Below, piece after piece: positions 18,328 through 28,117 of a stretch of DNA of 64,000 bases. Source of the DNA: Ochrobactrum sp. RH2CCR150 (GTDB lineage: Bacteria > Pseudomonadota > Alphaproteobacteria > Rhizobiales > Rhizobiaceae); the NCBI GenBank assembly GCA_014138095.1, contig JACGXE010000003.1:372001-436000 (forward strand), given 5' to 3'. A model generated the notes under the pieces. The model ran no database searches and had not been told where the DNA came from. It saw nothing but the letters and a program-made list of their open reading frames with translations. The translations under genes were made by a program, and so were the position numbers. Numbering within the stretch: position 1 is the stretch's first letter; the number at the start of each line of letters is the position of its first letter.

Positions 18328-19308
18328 ATGGCAGGCGTTGAACAGAAGATTGTGGATACGAGCGAGGCGGGCATGCGTCTCGACCGCTGGTTCAAGGTTC
18401 ACTTTCCTGGGCTGGGCTTTGGTCATCTGCAAAAACTGCTGCGTTCCGGTCAGGTTCGCGTCGATGGTGGTCGTGCCAAGGCCGATACGCGCCTTCAGGC
18501 CAACCAGATGGTTCGTATCCCGCCGCTGGGCGTCGATGAAAAGGCGACAGGTCCGGTTACGGCGCGCACCATCCGCAGCCAGCAGGACGGCGACGTTCTC
18601 TCGCAGATGCTGATCTATGAAGACCCGAAGGTGTTCGTCTTTAACAAGCCTGCAGGTCTGGCGGTGCAGGGCGGCTCGGGATTGACGCGTCATGTCGACG
18701 GCATGCTGGAAGCCTGGCGCAATAAAAGAGGCGAGAAGCCCCGTCTGGTTCACCGCATCGACCGCGATACGTCTGGAGTTCTGGTCGTTGCCCGTACACG
18801 TGGCGCTGCGCAGGCTTTGACCGCCGCATTTCGCGAGCGGGACACGAAAAAGACCTACTGGGCATTGGTGAAGGGCGTTCCACGCAAGCGCGAAGACAAG
18901 ATTTCGACCTGGCTGGTCAAGGACCAGACGCCGGATGGCGACAAGATGCGCGTTTGCCAGCACGGTGAGCCGGATTCCGATCATGCGGTTTCCTATTACC
19001 GCATCATCGAAAAGGTGGGCAACAATCTCACCTGGCTGGAAATGGAGCCTTATACGGGCCGCACGCACCAGCTGCGTGTCCACGCCGCCTATATCGGCCA
19101 TCCGATCATTGGTGACCCGAAATATTTCGAAGCCGACCAGAACTGGGAGTTCCCCGGCGGCATCCAGAAGCGCCTGCACCTGCATGCGCGTCGCATCCGC
19201 ATCCCAAACCCATCGGGCGGGATCATCGACGTGACTGCGCCGTTGCCGCCGCATATGGTGCAATCGTGGAACCTGCTTGGCTTCGACGAGGACAGTGCGG
19301 AAGACTGA
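18328..19308 (+). CDS. rluC: 23S rRNA pseudouridine synthase, RluC type
   Basis: Protein of 326 residues. An N-terminal S4 RNA-binding domain (about 15-70) precedes the RluA-type catalytic domain. The catalytic aspartate is Asp145 in VHRIDRDTSGVLVVA, and the TGRTHQLRVH motif is present near residue 235, with the C-terminal HARRIRIPNP segment. RluC isomerises U955, U2504 and U2580 of 23S rRNA in E. coli; RluD is the alternative, but S4 layout and length favour RluC. It starts MAGVEQKIVDTSEAG and is followed 20 bases later by the DMT permease. Confidence 0.88.
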   Translation: MAGVEQKIVDTSEAGMRLDRWFKVHFPGLGFGHLQKLLRSGQVRVDGGRAKADTRLQANQMVRIPPLGVDEKATGPVTARTIRSQQDGDVLSQMLIYEDPKVFVFNKPAGLAVQGGSGLTRHVDGMLEAWRNKRGEKPRLVHRIDRDTSGVLVVARTRGAAQALTAAFRERDTKKTYWALVKGVPRKREDKISTWLVKDQTPDGDKMRVCQHGEPDSDHAVSYYRIIEKVGNNLTWLEMEPYTGRTHQLRVHAAYIGHPIIGDPKYFEADQNWEFPGGIQKRLHLHARRIRIPNPSGGIIDVTAPLPPHMVQSWNLLGFDEDSAED

Positions 19309-19328
19309 CAACATAAAGAAGAAGTGAA

Positions 19329-20252
19329 ATGGCAGGGGAAAATGGGGGGACGGCGCAAGGCCGGGCTTCTTTCGATGGGCTGGCCATTGCTCTGGTCATC
19401 TTCATCATGTTCAGCTGGGGGCTCAATCAGGTTGCCGTGAAGATCGGCAATCAGGGTTTCAACCCGATGCTGATGGCATCCGCCCGTTCGGTTCTGGGCG
19501 GCATATGCGTGTTTCTCTGGTGCTTCTGGCGGCGCATTCCGCTGTTCAGGAAAGATGGAACCTTGCTGCCCGGCATCCTTGCCGGATTGCTTTTCGGCAC
19601 TGAGTTTGTGCTGATTTTCATCTCGATGGACCTGACAAATGTCAGCCGCGTGACTCTGATGATGAATGTCATGCCGTTCTGGGTGGCGATCGGCAGTCAT
19701 TTTCTGCTGGGCGAGCGCATGTCTGTCCGTGCCTTTGTCGGCATGTGTGTGGCCTTTCTGGGCGTGTTTGTCGTCTTCTCCGACCATGTCAGTCGACCCG
19801 GGCCTTACGCGTTCTACGGTGACGTACTGGCGCTCGTTTCCGGTATTCTGTGGGGATTGACCACGCTCGTCATCAAGCGCAGCAAGCTTGCTTATGCCGT
19901 TCCTGAGAAAATTCTGCTCTACCAGCTTGTCATTGCGACTTTGGTTCCGTTGCCGTTCATCGGCCTTGCCGGTCCGCTCGTTCGCGATCCGAATGTGCTG
20001 TCGGTGATTTCGCTGCTGTTTCAGTCCTTCTTCGTGGTCGCGTTCACCTATCCGCTCTGGTTCTGGATGGTGAACCGCTATCCGGCGTCGAAGCTTTCCA
20101 ACTTTGCCTTTCTCACGCCCGCCTTCGGCGTGTTGTTGAGCGGCATTGTTCTGGGCGAAGCGTTGAGCTGGAAGATATTCGCAGCCTTGATCCTGATCGG
20201 CCTTGGCTTGATAATCATCAATCGACCGGCAAAGGTGGCAACAGCACGATGA
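19329..20252 (+). CDS. DMT superfamily (EamA) permease
   Basis: Protein of 307 residues with two EamA repeats and about ten hydrophobic helices. The first repeat begins ALVIFIMFSWGLNQVAVKIG, typical of the family; the second starts near residue 155 with GDVLALVSGILWGLTTLVIK. Members export amino acids, metabolites or drugs across the inner membrane; the substrate cannot be predicted. Its stop overlaps the following HAD gene by four bases (ATGA), so they are translationally coupled, and rluC is 20 bases upstream. Confidence 0.9.
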   Translation: MAGENGGTAQGRASFDGLAIALVIFIMFSWGLNQVAVKIGNQGFNPMLMASARSVLGGICVFLWCFWRRIPLFRKDGTLLPGILAGLLFGTEFVLIFISMDLTNVSRVTLMMNVMPFWVAIGSHFLLGERMSVRAFVGMCVAFLGVFVVFSDHVSRPGPYAFYGDVLALVSGILWGLTTLVIKRSKLAYAVPEKILLYQLVIATLVPLPFIGLAGPLVRDPNVLSVISLLFQSFFVVAFTYPLWFWMVNRYPASKLSNFAFLTPAFGVLLSGIVLGEALSWKIFAALILIGLGLIIINRPAKVATAR

Positions 20253-20914
20253 AACTTGTTCTTTTCGATTGTGACGGCACTCTGGTCGATAGTGGTGATT
20301 TTATTCATCGCTGCATGGCGGAAAGCTTTGCCGATGCGGGGCTGACGCCGCCAGAACAAGCCCAGACGCATTCGATCATCGGTCTGTCGCTTCCTTTAGC
20401 TATAGCACGATTGCTCGGTCGCGAGCCAGACGAGCAGGTCGATTGGCTGACGCAGCGCTATAAGGAAAATTTCATCCGCTTGCGTCAGGCGCCGGATTTC
20501 GCGGAACCGCTCTATGATGGCATTCTGCCGCTTCTGACCGAACTTGGAGAACGGGACGATCTTCTCCTGGGCATTGTCACCGGCAAGTCGCGACGTGGCG
20601 TCCATGCGGTGTTCGAACGCCATGGCATCGGCAAGCATTTTCTTGTTATTCGCACCGCAGACGACTGCCCATCCAAGCCACATCCGGCAATGGTGCTTGA
20701 ATCCTGCGCTGAAATGGGGATAGAACCCGACCGAACCATTGTTATCGGCGATGCGATCTACGATATGCAGATGGCCCGCTCAGCGGGCGCTCTGGCGGCA
20801 GGCGTGTCATGGGGCTATCATGACCGACAGGCGCTCGTCGAAGCCGGTGCACAGCACATATTGAGCACGCCGCACGACCTTCATCCGCTGCTGAAAGCAA
20901 TGGATACGCTTTAA
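20249..20914 (+). CDS. HAD-family phosphatase (phosphoglycolate-phosphatase-like)
   Basis: Protein of 221 residues with all HAD motifs: motif I FDCDGTLVDSG (nucleophile Asp8, acid Asp10), motif II Thr in GIVTGKSRRG near 111, Lys in PSKPHPAM near 145 and motif IV IVIGDAIYDM near 168. The helical cap between motifs I and II is of the C1 type found in Gph and beta-phosphoglucomutase. The true Gph of this genome is probably the gene at 25.8-26.5 kb, so this paralogue may have another phosphate ester as substrate. It overlaps the DMT permease by four bases. Confidence 0.87.
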   Translation: MKLVLFDCDGTLVDSGDFIHRCMAESFADAGLTPPEQAQTHSIIGLSLPLAIARLLGREPDEQVDWLTQRYKENFIRLRQAPDFAEPLYDGILPLLTELGERDDLLLGIVTGKSRRGVHAVFERHGIGKHFLVIRTADDCPSKPHPAMVLESCAEMGIEPDRTIVIGDAIYDMQMARSAGALAAGVSWGYHDRQALVEAGAQHILSTPHDLHPLLKAMDTL

Positions 20915-20929
20915 AAATTGGAAAGACCC

Positions 20930-21712
20930 ATGCGTGATACTTTGAGCGATCTTGAAGCCGGAAAGCAGCTTTCCGACGAGAACCCCGTCATTCGGGCCCA
21001 GAAGCTGATGCAGGCACAGCTGCCGAAGCGCTTCTATGACCAGGTGGACATCGCCGAAGTGGATGGTGGGTTTGCGGTTCATCTCGATGGTCGCCCGGTG
21101 AAGACGCCAGCGCGCAGTCTGCTGCTGCTGCCGACAGCTGCTGCGGCAGAAATCATCGCGGAAGAGTTCCGCGCGCAGGAAAAGGTTATCGATCCGGGTA
21201 AAATGCCTGCCACCCGGCTTGTGAACACTGCCATTGACGGCATCGCACAGGATCCGCAGGCCGTGCTTGAAGATGTGTTGCGTTTCGCAGGCACGGATTT
21301 GCTGTGCTATCGCGCCGACGCGCCGCAGGAACTCGTTTCCCGCCAGACGGCGCGCTGGGATCCGCTGATCGACTGGGCAGAAACGCTTGGCGCGCGGTTC
21401 GCCCTTGCCGAAGGTGTCATGCATGTCGAGCAGCCGCGTGAGGCGATCACGGCATTTGGCATTCATCTGTCGGCGTTCAACGATCCGATTGCGCTCGCCT
21501 CGCTTCACACGATGACGACCCTGACCGGTTCGGCCATCATCGCGCTGGCTATCGCCAAGGACGAAGTCTCCGCCGAAGATGGCTGGTCGCTGGCGCATAT
21601 CGATGAAGACTGGACGACTGAGCAGTGGGGCGAAGACGCCGAAGCTGCGGCGCGGCGTAAGGCGCGCGAAGTCGAAATGATGATCGCGGCGCGCATTCTC
21701 AAGGCGCTCTGA
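20930..21712 (+). CDS. ATP12-family chaperone for F1-ATPase assembly
   Basis: Protein of 260 residues from the ATG at 20930 (MRDTLSDLEAGK), preceded by GGAAAG; a TTG four codons earlier is less likely. It carries the ATP12 fold, with the N-terminal segment LDGRPVKTPARSLLLLP and MPATRLVNTAIDGI in the middle, both typical. In mitochondria and alphaproteobacteria ATP12 binds the F1 alpha subunit before assembly. A strong bidirectional terminator follows. It forms a compact run with rluC, the DMT permease and the HAD gene. Confidence 0.92.
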   Translation: MRDTLSDLEAGKQLSDENPVIRAQKLMQAQLPKRFYDQVDIAEVDGGFAVHLDGRPVKTPARSLLLLPTAAAAEIIAEEFRAQEKVIDPGKMPATRLVNTAIDGIAQDPQAVLEDVLRFAGTDLLCYRADAPQELVSRQTARWDPLIDWAETLGARFALAEGVMHVEQPREAITAFGIHLSAFNDPIALASLHTMTTLTGSAIIALAIAKDEVSAEDGWSLAHIDEDWTTEQWGEDAEAAARRKAREVEMMIAARILKAL

Positions 21713-21756
21713 TCCCATTTCTCAGATAGCTTCTTCAAAGCATTGATTACTAAAAG

Positions 21757-21787
21757 AAAACCCGGCCATAAAGCCGGGTTTTCTTTC
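21757..21787. terminator. bidirectional terminator between the ATP12 gene and glnA
   Basis: Ten-bp stem AAAACCCGGC/GCCGGGTTTT (21757-21766 with 21773-21782) with a six-base loop. A second palindrome, CGCGTTTTTAAAAACGCG (21789-21806), follows directly. Both can serve the ATP12 gene and the convergent glnA. Confidence 0.85.
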
Positions 21788-21866
21788 GCGCGTTTTTAAA
21801 AACGCGTCGTTCCCCTCGGTAACTCTTGGAGCTGCGGGAGCGCAAGCGCCCCCGCTTGCCCATGGA

Positions 21867-23276
21867 TTAGACCGAGTAGTACATGTCGAATTCGACCGGA
21901 TGCGGGGTCATTTCGAAACGCATCACTTCGGCCATCTTCAGTTCGATGAACGAGTCGATCTGGTCGTCGGTGAACACGCCGCCGGCCTTCAGGAATTCGC
22001 GATCCTTGTCGAGCGACTGGAGCGCTTCACGAAGCGAGCCGCAAACGGTCGGGATCTTCTTGAGTTCCTTTGCAGGCAGGTCGTACAGATCCTTGTCCAT
22101 GGCCTGGCCAGGATGGATCTTGTTCTTGATGCCGTCGAGGCCAGCCATCAGCAGGGATGCGAAGGCGAGGTACGGGTTGGCAGCCGGATCCGGGAAGCGA
22201 ACTTCAAGGCGCTTCGACTTCGGCGAGGAGCCGAATGGAATACGGCAGGAAGCCGAACGGTTGCGTGCCGAGTAGGCCAGCAGAACCGGAGCTTCATAGC
22301 CCGGAACCAGACGCTTGTACGAGTTGGTCGACGGGTTGGTGAATGCGTTCACAGCCTTGGCGTGCTTGATGACGCCGCCGATGAAGAACAGGCAGTTTTC
22401 CGACAGACCGGCATATTCATTGCCAGCAAAGGTCGGCTTGCCGTCTTTCCAGATCGAGAAGTGAACGTGCATGCCCGAGCCGTTATCGCCGAAAATCGGC
22501 TTCGGCATGAAGGTTGCGGTCTTGCCATAGGCATTGGCAACCTGATGCACGACATACTTGTAGATCTGCATCTTGTCGGCGTTGCGAACGAGCGAGTCGA
22601 ACTTGACGCCGAGTTCGTGCTGAGCCGATGCCACTTCGTGGTGATGCTTTTCAACCGTTACGCCCATTTCCGTCAGAACGGTGAGCATTTCGGAACGCAT
22701 GTCCTGGCAGCTGTCGATCGGCGGAACCGGGAAATAGCCGCCCTTGACGCGCGGACGGTGGCCGAGATTGCCGGTTTCATAGTCCGTATCGTCGTTGGAC
22801 GGCAGTTCGGTCGAGTCGAGCTTGAAGCCGGTATTGTACGGGTCAGCCTTGTACTTCACGTCGTCGAAGACGAAGAATTCGGCTTCCGGGCCGACATAGA
22901 CCGTGTCGCCGATACCGAGCGACTTCATGTAGGCTTCCGCCTTCTTTGCGGTCGTGCGCGGATCGCGGCTGTAAGCTTCGCCCGAGATCGGCTCGAGAAT
23001 GTCGCAAAGAATGACCAGTGTGGACTGCGCAAAGAACGGATCGATATGAGCCGTCGTCGGATCTGGCATCAGAACCATGTCGGATTCGTTGATGGCCTTC
23101 CAGCCGGCGATCGACGAGCCGTCGAACATGACACCGTCAACGAACATTTCTTCGTCAACAAGGCCGATATCCATCGTGACGTGCTGGAGCTTGCCCTTCG
23201 GGTCGGTGAAGCGAAGGTCCACAAACTTGATGTCGTTGTCTTTGATCTGTTTCAGAATATCGTTGGCGGTCGTCAT
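21867..23276 (-). CDS. glnA: glutamine synthetase type I
   Basis: Protein of 469 residues, dodecameric GSI-beta type: glutamate plus ammonia plus ATP to glutamine. [13 protein letters not shown] (about 50-62), the metal and substrate residues in [14 protein letters not shown] near 266, [13 protein letters not shown] near 320 and RFPDP near 359 are all present. The adenylylation tyrosine is Tyr398 in DLYDLP, so GlnE-type control is expected. It lies 46 bases downstream of glnB on the same strand; the pair is read from the sigma-54 site at 23722-23738, so expression should respond to NtrC. Confidence 0.98.
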   Translation of the reverse strand: MTTANDILKQIKDNDIKFVDLRFTDPKGKLQHVTMDIGLVDEEMFVDGVMFDGSSIAGWKAINESDMVLMPDPTTAHIDPFFAQSTLVILCDILEPISGEAYSRDPRTTAKKAEAYMKSLGIGDTVYVGPEAEFFVFDDVKYKADPYNTGFKLDSTELPSNDDTDYETGNLGHRPRVKGGYFPVPPIDSCQDMRSEMLTVLTEMGVTVEKHHHEVASAQHELGVKFDSLVRNADKMQIYKYVVHQVANAYGKTATFMPKPIFGDNGSGMHVHFSIWKDGKPTFAGNEYAGLSENCLFFIGGVIKHAKAVNAFTNPSTNSYKRLVPGYEAPVLLAYSARNRSASCRIPFGSSPKSKRLEVRFPDPAANPYLAFASLLMAGLDGIKNKIHPGQAMDKDLYDLPAKELKKIPTVCGSLREALQSLDKDREFLKAGGVFTDDQIDSFIELKMAEVMRFEMTPHPVEFDMYYSV

Positions 23277-23322
23277 TTTAATTCCCTGTTTGCACGACGA
23301 AGGATAGGTAGGCTTATGTCAA

Positions 23323-23748
<426 letters not shown>

Positions 23749-23802
23749 TTAGGCAAAATTTTCTCTTCTCTTCCATTTCCTTAGCAGAGTGGCACTAAAG
23801 GC

Positions 23803-23824
23803 GGCACCTTTGCAAGGCGGTGCC
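23803..23824. promoter_or_regulatory. inverted repeat upstream of the glnBA sigma-54 promoter, possible NtrC site
   Basis: GGCACC and GGTGCC half sites separated by ten bases, about 70-90 bases upstream of the -24 element. The half sites resemble NtrC half sites (GCACC/GGTGC), but the ten-base gap is longer than the classical spacing, so the assignment is tentative. The rest of the 300-base glnB-nnr gap shows nothing else. Confidence 0.35.
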
Positions 23825-23969
23825 TATCGCCGGGGTGTGGAAGAGTGATCCCGATAATGAATGTATGATTAAAAAGTAATCAATTTGCGACAAATATAGG
23901 CTCTCTTGCACAAAGCCCAGTGGCGCGTGTTTAATCACCGCAAAATCCGTCTTACGAAACAGGTGCGTT

Positions 23970-25481
23970 ATGTTGGAATTGCTTTCGCCCGATGAAATGG
24001 CTGCAGCGGACCGCTGGACCATGGATAATGGCGTGCGAGACGGCTTTTCCCTGATGTTGGCGGCTGGACGGGCCGTTGCGGATGTCGCACGGCGCATGTT
24101 CACCAACAAGGGACCTGTCGCGGTTTTGTGCGGGTCGGGCAATAATGGCGGTGACGGTTATGTCGCAGCACAATATCTTCTGGAAGCGGGTTTTGAAGTT
24201 GTGTGCTTCAGTGTCGCGCCGCCACGAAAGGGCTCTGATGCGCTTCGGGCCTCGCTGTTTCACAAAGGCGAGGTGCGCAGCATCAACGAATTTTCGCCCG
24301 CGAGTTTTTCCGGCGTCATCGACGCCATTTACGGTGCGGGACTGACCCGCGGCGTTCACGGTGCGGAAGGCGTGGCCATCGACGCCATCAACGCTTCTGA
24401 CATTCCGGTTGTCGCCGTCGATTTGCCAAGCGGTGTGTCGGGCGCCAGCGGGCAGACACTGGGCGTGGCCGTCAAGGCGCGTGCGACGGTCACATTCTTT
24501 CGCAAGAAGCCCGGCCATTTATTGCAGCCGGGCAGGGCCTTATGCGGTGTTCTTCATGTTGCGGATATTGGAATTCCGGATCGCGTTCTGGACACTATTC
24601 ACCCGCAGGCGCATGAAAATGCCCCCGGATTGTGGCTTGAAAACCTGCCAGTCCTGAACGTCAACGCGCATAAATACAGCCGTGGCCATGTCGCGGTCTT
24701 TTCCGGCGGGATGCACGCCACAGGGGCAGCGCGGCTGTCGGCGCTGGCTGCGGCCAGAAGCGGTGCGGGAGCCGTAACGCTGTTGTCGCCGCCAGACGCC
24801 GTGTCCATCAATGCGGCCCATGTCACCAGCATTATGGTGCGTGAAACCCGCAGCGCCAAAGATGTGCGGGATTTCGTCGCTGATCGAAAAGTCGCATCAG
24901 TTGTGCTCGGCCCCGGCTATGGAAATGCGGTTCTCGCACGCGAGCATGCGCTCATGCTGGCCGCAGGTTCGGCATCGGCGTTTCCCGCGCTTAAAGGGCT
25001 TGTGCTGGATGCGGATGGCATAACTGCATTTGAAAAGAACCCGCGTGAACTGTTCGAGGTCAGAAAAGATGCAAAGACTGCGCTTGTTCTGACGCCTCAT
25101 GAAGGGGAGTTCCGTCGGCTCTTCCCAGATGTCGCGAGTGAAGATGCGTCAAAGCTGGACAAGACGCGCAAAGCTGCTGCCCTTGCCAATGCGGTGGTGA
25201 TCTATAAGGGACCGGATACGGTCATCGCCTCACAGGATGGTCGCGCCGCGATCAATGCGAATGGAACACCGCTTCTGGCGACCGCCGGGTCTGGCGATGT
25301 TCTGGCAGGCATTGTGGGCGGATTGCTGGCGCAGGGAATGCCGCCCTTTGAAGCTGCCTGCGCTGCTGTCTGGGCGCATGCCGATGCCGGTCGGCGCTTC
25401 GGTCACGGATTGATTGCAGAAGACTTGCCCGACCTGCTGCCAGCCGTCTGGTCGGCATTGGCGGTTGCAGCGAGAAGCTAA
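23970..25481 (+). CDS. nnr: bifunctional NAD(P)H-hydrate epimerase / ADP-dependent NAD(P)H-hydrate dehydratase
   Basis: Protein of 503 residues fusing the two repair domains. The N-terminal YjeF_N epimerase (about 1-210) has CGSGNNGGDGYVAA near residue 50 and VDLPSGVSGASG near 152. The C-terminal dehydratase (about 225-500) is ribokinase-like, with VLGPGYGN, VLTPHEGEFRRL and the phosphate-binding GSGDVLAGIVGG near 442. Together they convert damaged hydrated NAD(P)H back to NAD(P)H. It diverges from glnBA. The fused form is normal in many bacteria. Confidence 0.94.
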   Translation: MLELLSPDEMAAADRWTMDNGVRDGFSLMLAAGRAVADVARRMFTNKGPVAVLCGSGNNGGDGYVAAQYLLEAGFEVVCFSVAPPRKGSDALRASLFHKGEVRSINEFSPASFSGVIDAIYGAGLTRGVHGAEGVAIDAINASDIPVVAVDLPSGVSGASGQTLGVAVKARATVTFFRKKPGHLLQPGRALCGVLHVADIGIPDRVLDTIHPQAHENAPGLWLENLPVLNVNAHKYSRGHVAVFSGGMHATGAARLSALAAARSGAGAVTLLSPPDAVSINAAHVTSIMVRETRSAKDVRDFVADRKVASVVLGPGYGNAVLAREHALMLAAGSASAFPALKGLVLDADGITAFEKNPRELFEVRKDAKTALVLTPHEGEFRRLFPDVASEDASKLDKTRKAAALANAVVIYKGPDTVIASQDGRAAINANGTPLLATAGSGDVLAGIVGGLLAQGMPPFEAACAAVWAHADAGRRFGHGLIAEDLPDLLPAVWSALAVAARS

Positions 25482-25484
25482 GGA

Positions 25485-25751
25485 TTATCGGTGACGGGAA
25501 CCGCCTCTGCCAGTGCCGACATCGATGATGATGTCGCCCGAGACAGAGACATCCGTGTTGCCGACCCGAAAATTCTTCCAGCTGCCTGCTGGCGTTCCAT
25601 CCGGCTCCGGGGCGGGCGGCGGAGCCGAGACGAGCGGCTTTTGCGGTTCAACGCCCGGAAGACCGGGCGCAGATTTTTCCTGAGCGAAAGCGCCTGATAC
25701 CAGAACAGTTGAAAAAGCCAGCGTAACAAACTGAAAAACTGTATTTTTCAC
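25485..25751 (-). CDS. small secreted protein of unknown function
   Basis: Protein of 88 residues with a signal peptide (MKNTVFQFVTLAFSTVLV, cleavage after AFA at about residue 23). The mature part is a Pro-rich linker followed by a short segment containing VGNTDVSVSGDIIIDVG and a basic tail RGGSRHR. I do not recognise a family. It ends three bases from the convergent nnr stop, and its start is 14 bases downstream of gph, which suggests an operon with gph. The reading is supported by the clear signal peptide and tight spacing. Confidence 0.65.
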   Translation of the reverse strand: MKNTVFQFVTLAFSTVLVSGAFAQEKSAPGLPGVEPQKPLVSAPPPAPEPDGTPAGSWKNFRVGNTDVSVSGDIIIDVGTGRGGSRHR

Positions 25752-25765
25752 CGTTCTTTATCCTT

Positions 25766-26467
25766 TCAGACGGGGTCTGCGACCGCGTCGATCAGCTGTT
25801 CAGCCATTTCGAGGGTGAACTCGTCATAATGCGAAATCACGCGGCTCGGTTCGTAATGCTGGACCGGAAGGTCGGTATAGCCGAAATCGACGGCCACCAC
25901 GGGAATACCTGCAGCTTTGGCTGTGTCGATATCTGTGCGGCTGTCGCCAACCATAAGCGCGCGATCCCGATTGCCACCTGCGCGGGCAATAGTGTCGGTG
26001 AGATGGCGTGGATCCGGCTTGCGCCAGGCGAAGGTGTCTGCGCCGCAAATGGCAGCAAAGCGCGCGGCTTCGCCCATCGAGGTCAGCAGCTTGACCGAAA
26101 GAGATTCGAACTTGTTCGTGCAGACGGCCAGTTCGAAGCCATGTGCCTGAAACCGGTCAAGCGCTTCCAGCACGCCGGGGAAAAAGGTGGAATGTCCCGG
26201 CATATTGTCTGCATAATGCTCGCGAAACTCTTCCACCAGCTGGTCGAGACGCGTTTCATCAATCTGCGTCTGCTGGGCGGCAAAGGCGCGCTCGATCATG
26301 GTGCGTCCGCCCTGACCGACAAAGCGGCGCAAAGCTGCGCGATCTGCCGCCTTGAGGCCTGAAATGGACAGGCAATGATTGAGACTGTCGAGAAGGTCCG
26401 GCGCGGTATCGACGAGCGTGCCGTCGAGATCGAAAACGATGATGGGCTTGGCACTGGCAACGGACAT
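25766..26467 (-). CDS. gph: phosphoglycolate phosphatase
   Basis: Protein of 233 residues from MSVASAKPIIVFDLDGTLVD; the extension to 26500 adds residues without family support. HAD motifs are FDLDGTLVDTAPD (nucleophile Asp12), AVCTNKFESLS near 118, Lys in WRKPDPRHL near 155 and LMVGDSRTDIDTAKAAG near 176. The sequence matches the Gph pattern of Rhizobiales. It hydrolyses 2-phosphoglycolate, a product of DNA-end repair and of oxygenase side reactions. It diverges from rpiA, leaving a gap of about 200 bases, and is followed by a small secreted protein gene. Confidence 0.9.
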   Translation of the reverse strand: MSVASAKPIIVFDLDGTLVDTAPDLLDSLNHCLSISGLKAADRAALRRFVGQGGRTMIERAFAAQQTQIDETRLDQLVEEFREHYADNMPGHSTFFPGVLEALDRFQAHGFELAVCTNKFESLSVKLLTSMGEAARFAAICGADTFAWRKPDPRHLTDTIARAGGNRDRALMVGDSRTDIDTAKAAGIPVVAVDFGYTDLPVQHYEPSRVISHYDEFTLEMAEQLIDAVADPV

Positions 26468-26674
26468 ACTGTCTCTCTCGTATAAAATGATGTCAGGCAT
26501 TCGTAGCCGATAGCGCTCGGCGGCTCAAGGCCGGGCTCTTCAGTCGCGCAGATGTGAAATTCTGCGTCATATTTAAATAGATGCTTTGTTGTGATGCCTA
26601 CGCGTGCTAGAGGCGAACCGAATTGGGACGAGAATCCGCCGGGTCAACCCGGAGGATATGCTAGGATTTCTTTC

Positions 26675-27373
26675 ATGGACGAAGCACGCAAGCTGAAGAT
26701 CGCCGCCGCAGCCGAGGCACTGACGCATGTCAGGGACGGTATGCGTCTCGGCATCGGCACCGGCTCCACGGCAGAAGAATTCGTGCGCTTGCTGGCTGAG
26801 AAAGTGCAGGGCGGCTTCAGGATCATCGGCGTGCCGACATCTGAACGCACTGCAAGCCTGTGTCAGGAACTGGGCGTTCCGCTCACTACACTGGAAGAAA
26901 CTCCGCATCTCGATCTGACGATTGACGGCGCTGATGAAGTCAATGGCGAGCTTTCGCTCATCAAGGGCGGCGGCGGTGCGTTGTTGCGCGAAAAGATCGT
27001 GGCCGCGGCTTCCGACGCTATGATCGTCATTGCAGACCAGTCGAAAGTTGTGGAAACGCTGGGTCGTTTTCCGCTTCCCATCGAGGTCAACCGTTTCGGT
27101 CTTGGCGCAACGATGCGCGCAATCGAGGCGGCAGCCACGAAATGCGGCCTTGCAGGCCCGCTGAACCTGCGTTTAAAAGATGGTTCGCCTTTTGTAACAG
27201 ATGGTGGACACTACATCGTCGATGCATCTTTTGGCCGCATTCCGGAGCCAAAGACACTATCTGACGCTCTCTTCGCCATTCCCGGCGTTGTCGAGCACGG
27301 ACTTTTCATCGGGCTGGCGCGTGCGGCAGTAATTGCCGGAACCGACGGCATTCGAACCCTGAACCGGTCTTGA
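26675..27373 (+). CDS. rpiA: ribose-5-phosphate isomerase A
   Basis: Protein of 232 residues starting [16 protein letters not shown]; an in-frame extension to 26591 is probably untranslated. It interconverts ribose 5-phosphate and ribulose 5-phosphate. Motifs: [12 protein letters not shown] near 27, [10 protein letters not shown] near 84 (catalytic Asp) and [12 protein letters not shown] near 97 with the Lys and Glu of the active site. Length is normal. A GGAGGATATG-like site lies too far upstream to fix the start with certainty. The DUF2059 gene follows after 51 bases. Confidence 0.96.
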   Translation: MDEARKLKIAAAAEALTHVRDGMRLGIGTGSTAEEFVRLLAEKVQGGFRIIGVPTSERTASLCQELGVPLTTLEETPHLDLTIDGADEVNGELSLIKGGGGALLREKIVAAASDAMIVIADQSKVVETLGRFPLPIEVNRFGLGATMRAIEAAATKCGLAGPLNLRLKDGSPFVTDGGHYIVDASFGRIPEPKTLSDALFAIPGVVEHGLFIGLARAAVIAGTDGIRTLNRS

Positions 27374-27424
27374 ACTGCCAGTGCTACAACTGGTGTTGAA
27401 CTGATTGAACGGAGTATTGACCAT

Positions 27425-27967
27425 ATGATCCCGGCAACTGGCTTTCGTCGTCTGATTGCACCGCTTTCCGTATTCGCCCTGATGGCCGGCGTTCATGCGG
27501 CTTCGGCGCAGGAAATCACTGATGCCCATCTGCAGGCTGCCCGCGAAGCGATCTCCGCGATCCACGCAACAGAACAGTTCGACGAGATTCTGCCGAACGC
27601 AGCCCGTGCGCTCAAGGGCGAGCTGATCCAGAAGGACCCGAACCTCGAAGGTCTGATCACCAAGACCGTCGATGAAAAGGCTCTGGCTCTGGCTTCCCGC
27701 CGTTCGGACCTCGAAACCGAATCCGCTCGCGCTTATGCAAAGGCATTTTCGGAAGAGGAACTGAAGGCAATCTCGACCTTCTACACCTCGCCAGCTGGCA
27801 AGAAGCTGCTGTCGGAAGGCCCGATCGTGACCCGCGAAGTCGTGAAGGCCGCCAATGTCTGGCAGAATGGCGTTGCTCGTGACCTCGCCCGCGACGTTGC
27901 AGAAGTTCTGGCCGCTCAGGCTGGTTCCACTGCCGCTCAGCCGGCGGAACAGCCCGCTCAGCAGTAA
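27425..27967 (+). CDS. periplasmic DUF2059 domain protein
   Basis: Protein of 180 residues with a signal peptide (cleavage after SAQ/A at about residue 28, HAASAQE). The DUF2059 core is the segment FSEEELKAISTFYTSPAGKK near residue 100-120, a pattern of small helical secreted proteins found widely in proteobacteria. The C terminus is Ala/Gln/Pro rich. Its function is unknown. It may be co-transcribed with rpiA, 51 bases upstream, and ends at a strong terminator. Confidence 0.88.
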   Translation: MIPATGFRRLIAPLSVFALMAGVHAASAQEITDAHLQAAREAISAIHATEQFDEILPNAARALKGELIQKDPNLEGLITKTVDEKALALASRRSDLETESARAYAKAFSEEELKAISTFYTSPAGKKLLSEGPIVTREVVKAANVWQNGVARDLARDVAEVLAAQAGSTAAQPAEQPAQQ

Positions 27968-27995
27968 TTTGCAATCAGCATGAAAAAAAATTGAA

Positions 27996-28026
27996 AGCCC
28001 GGCGACTTGGCCGGGCTTTTTCTTTT
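27996..28026 (+). terminator. terminator after the DUF2059 gene
   Basis: Eight-bp stem AGCCCGGC/GCCGGGCT (27996-28003 with 28010-28017), six-base loop, then TTTTTCTTTTG. Confidence 0.9.
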
Positions 28027-28117
28027 GCTTACATATCAGCCGAATCTGTTGTTGACGCAGAATCCTGCCGGAAAGGCCTCGGGCATTCCGGCACCGCGAT
28101 TCATAAGGAGAATTCCC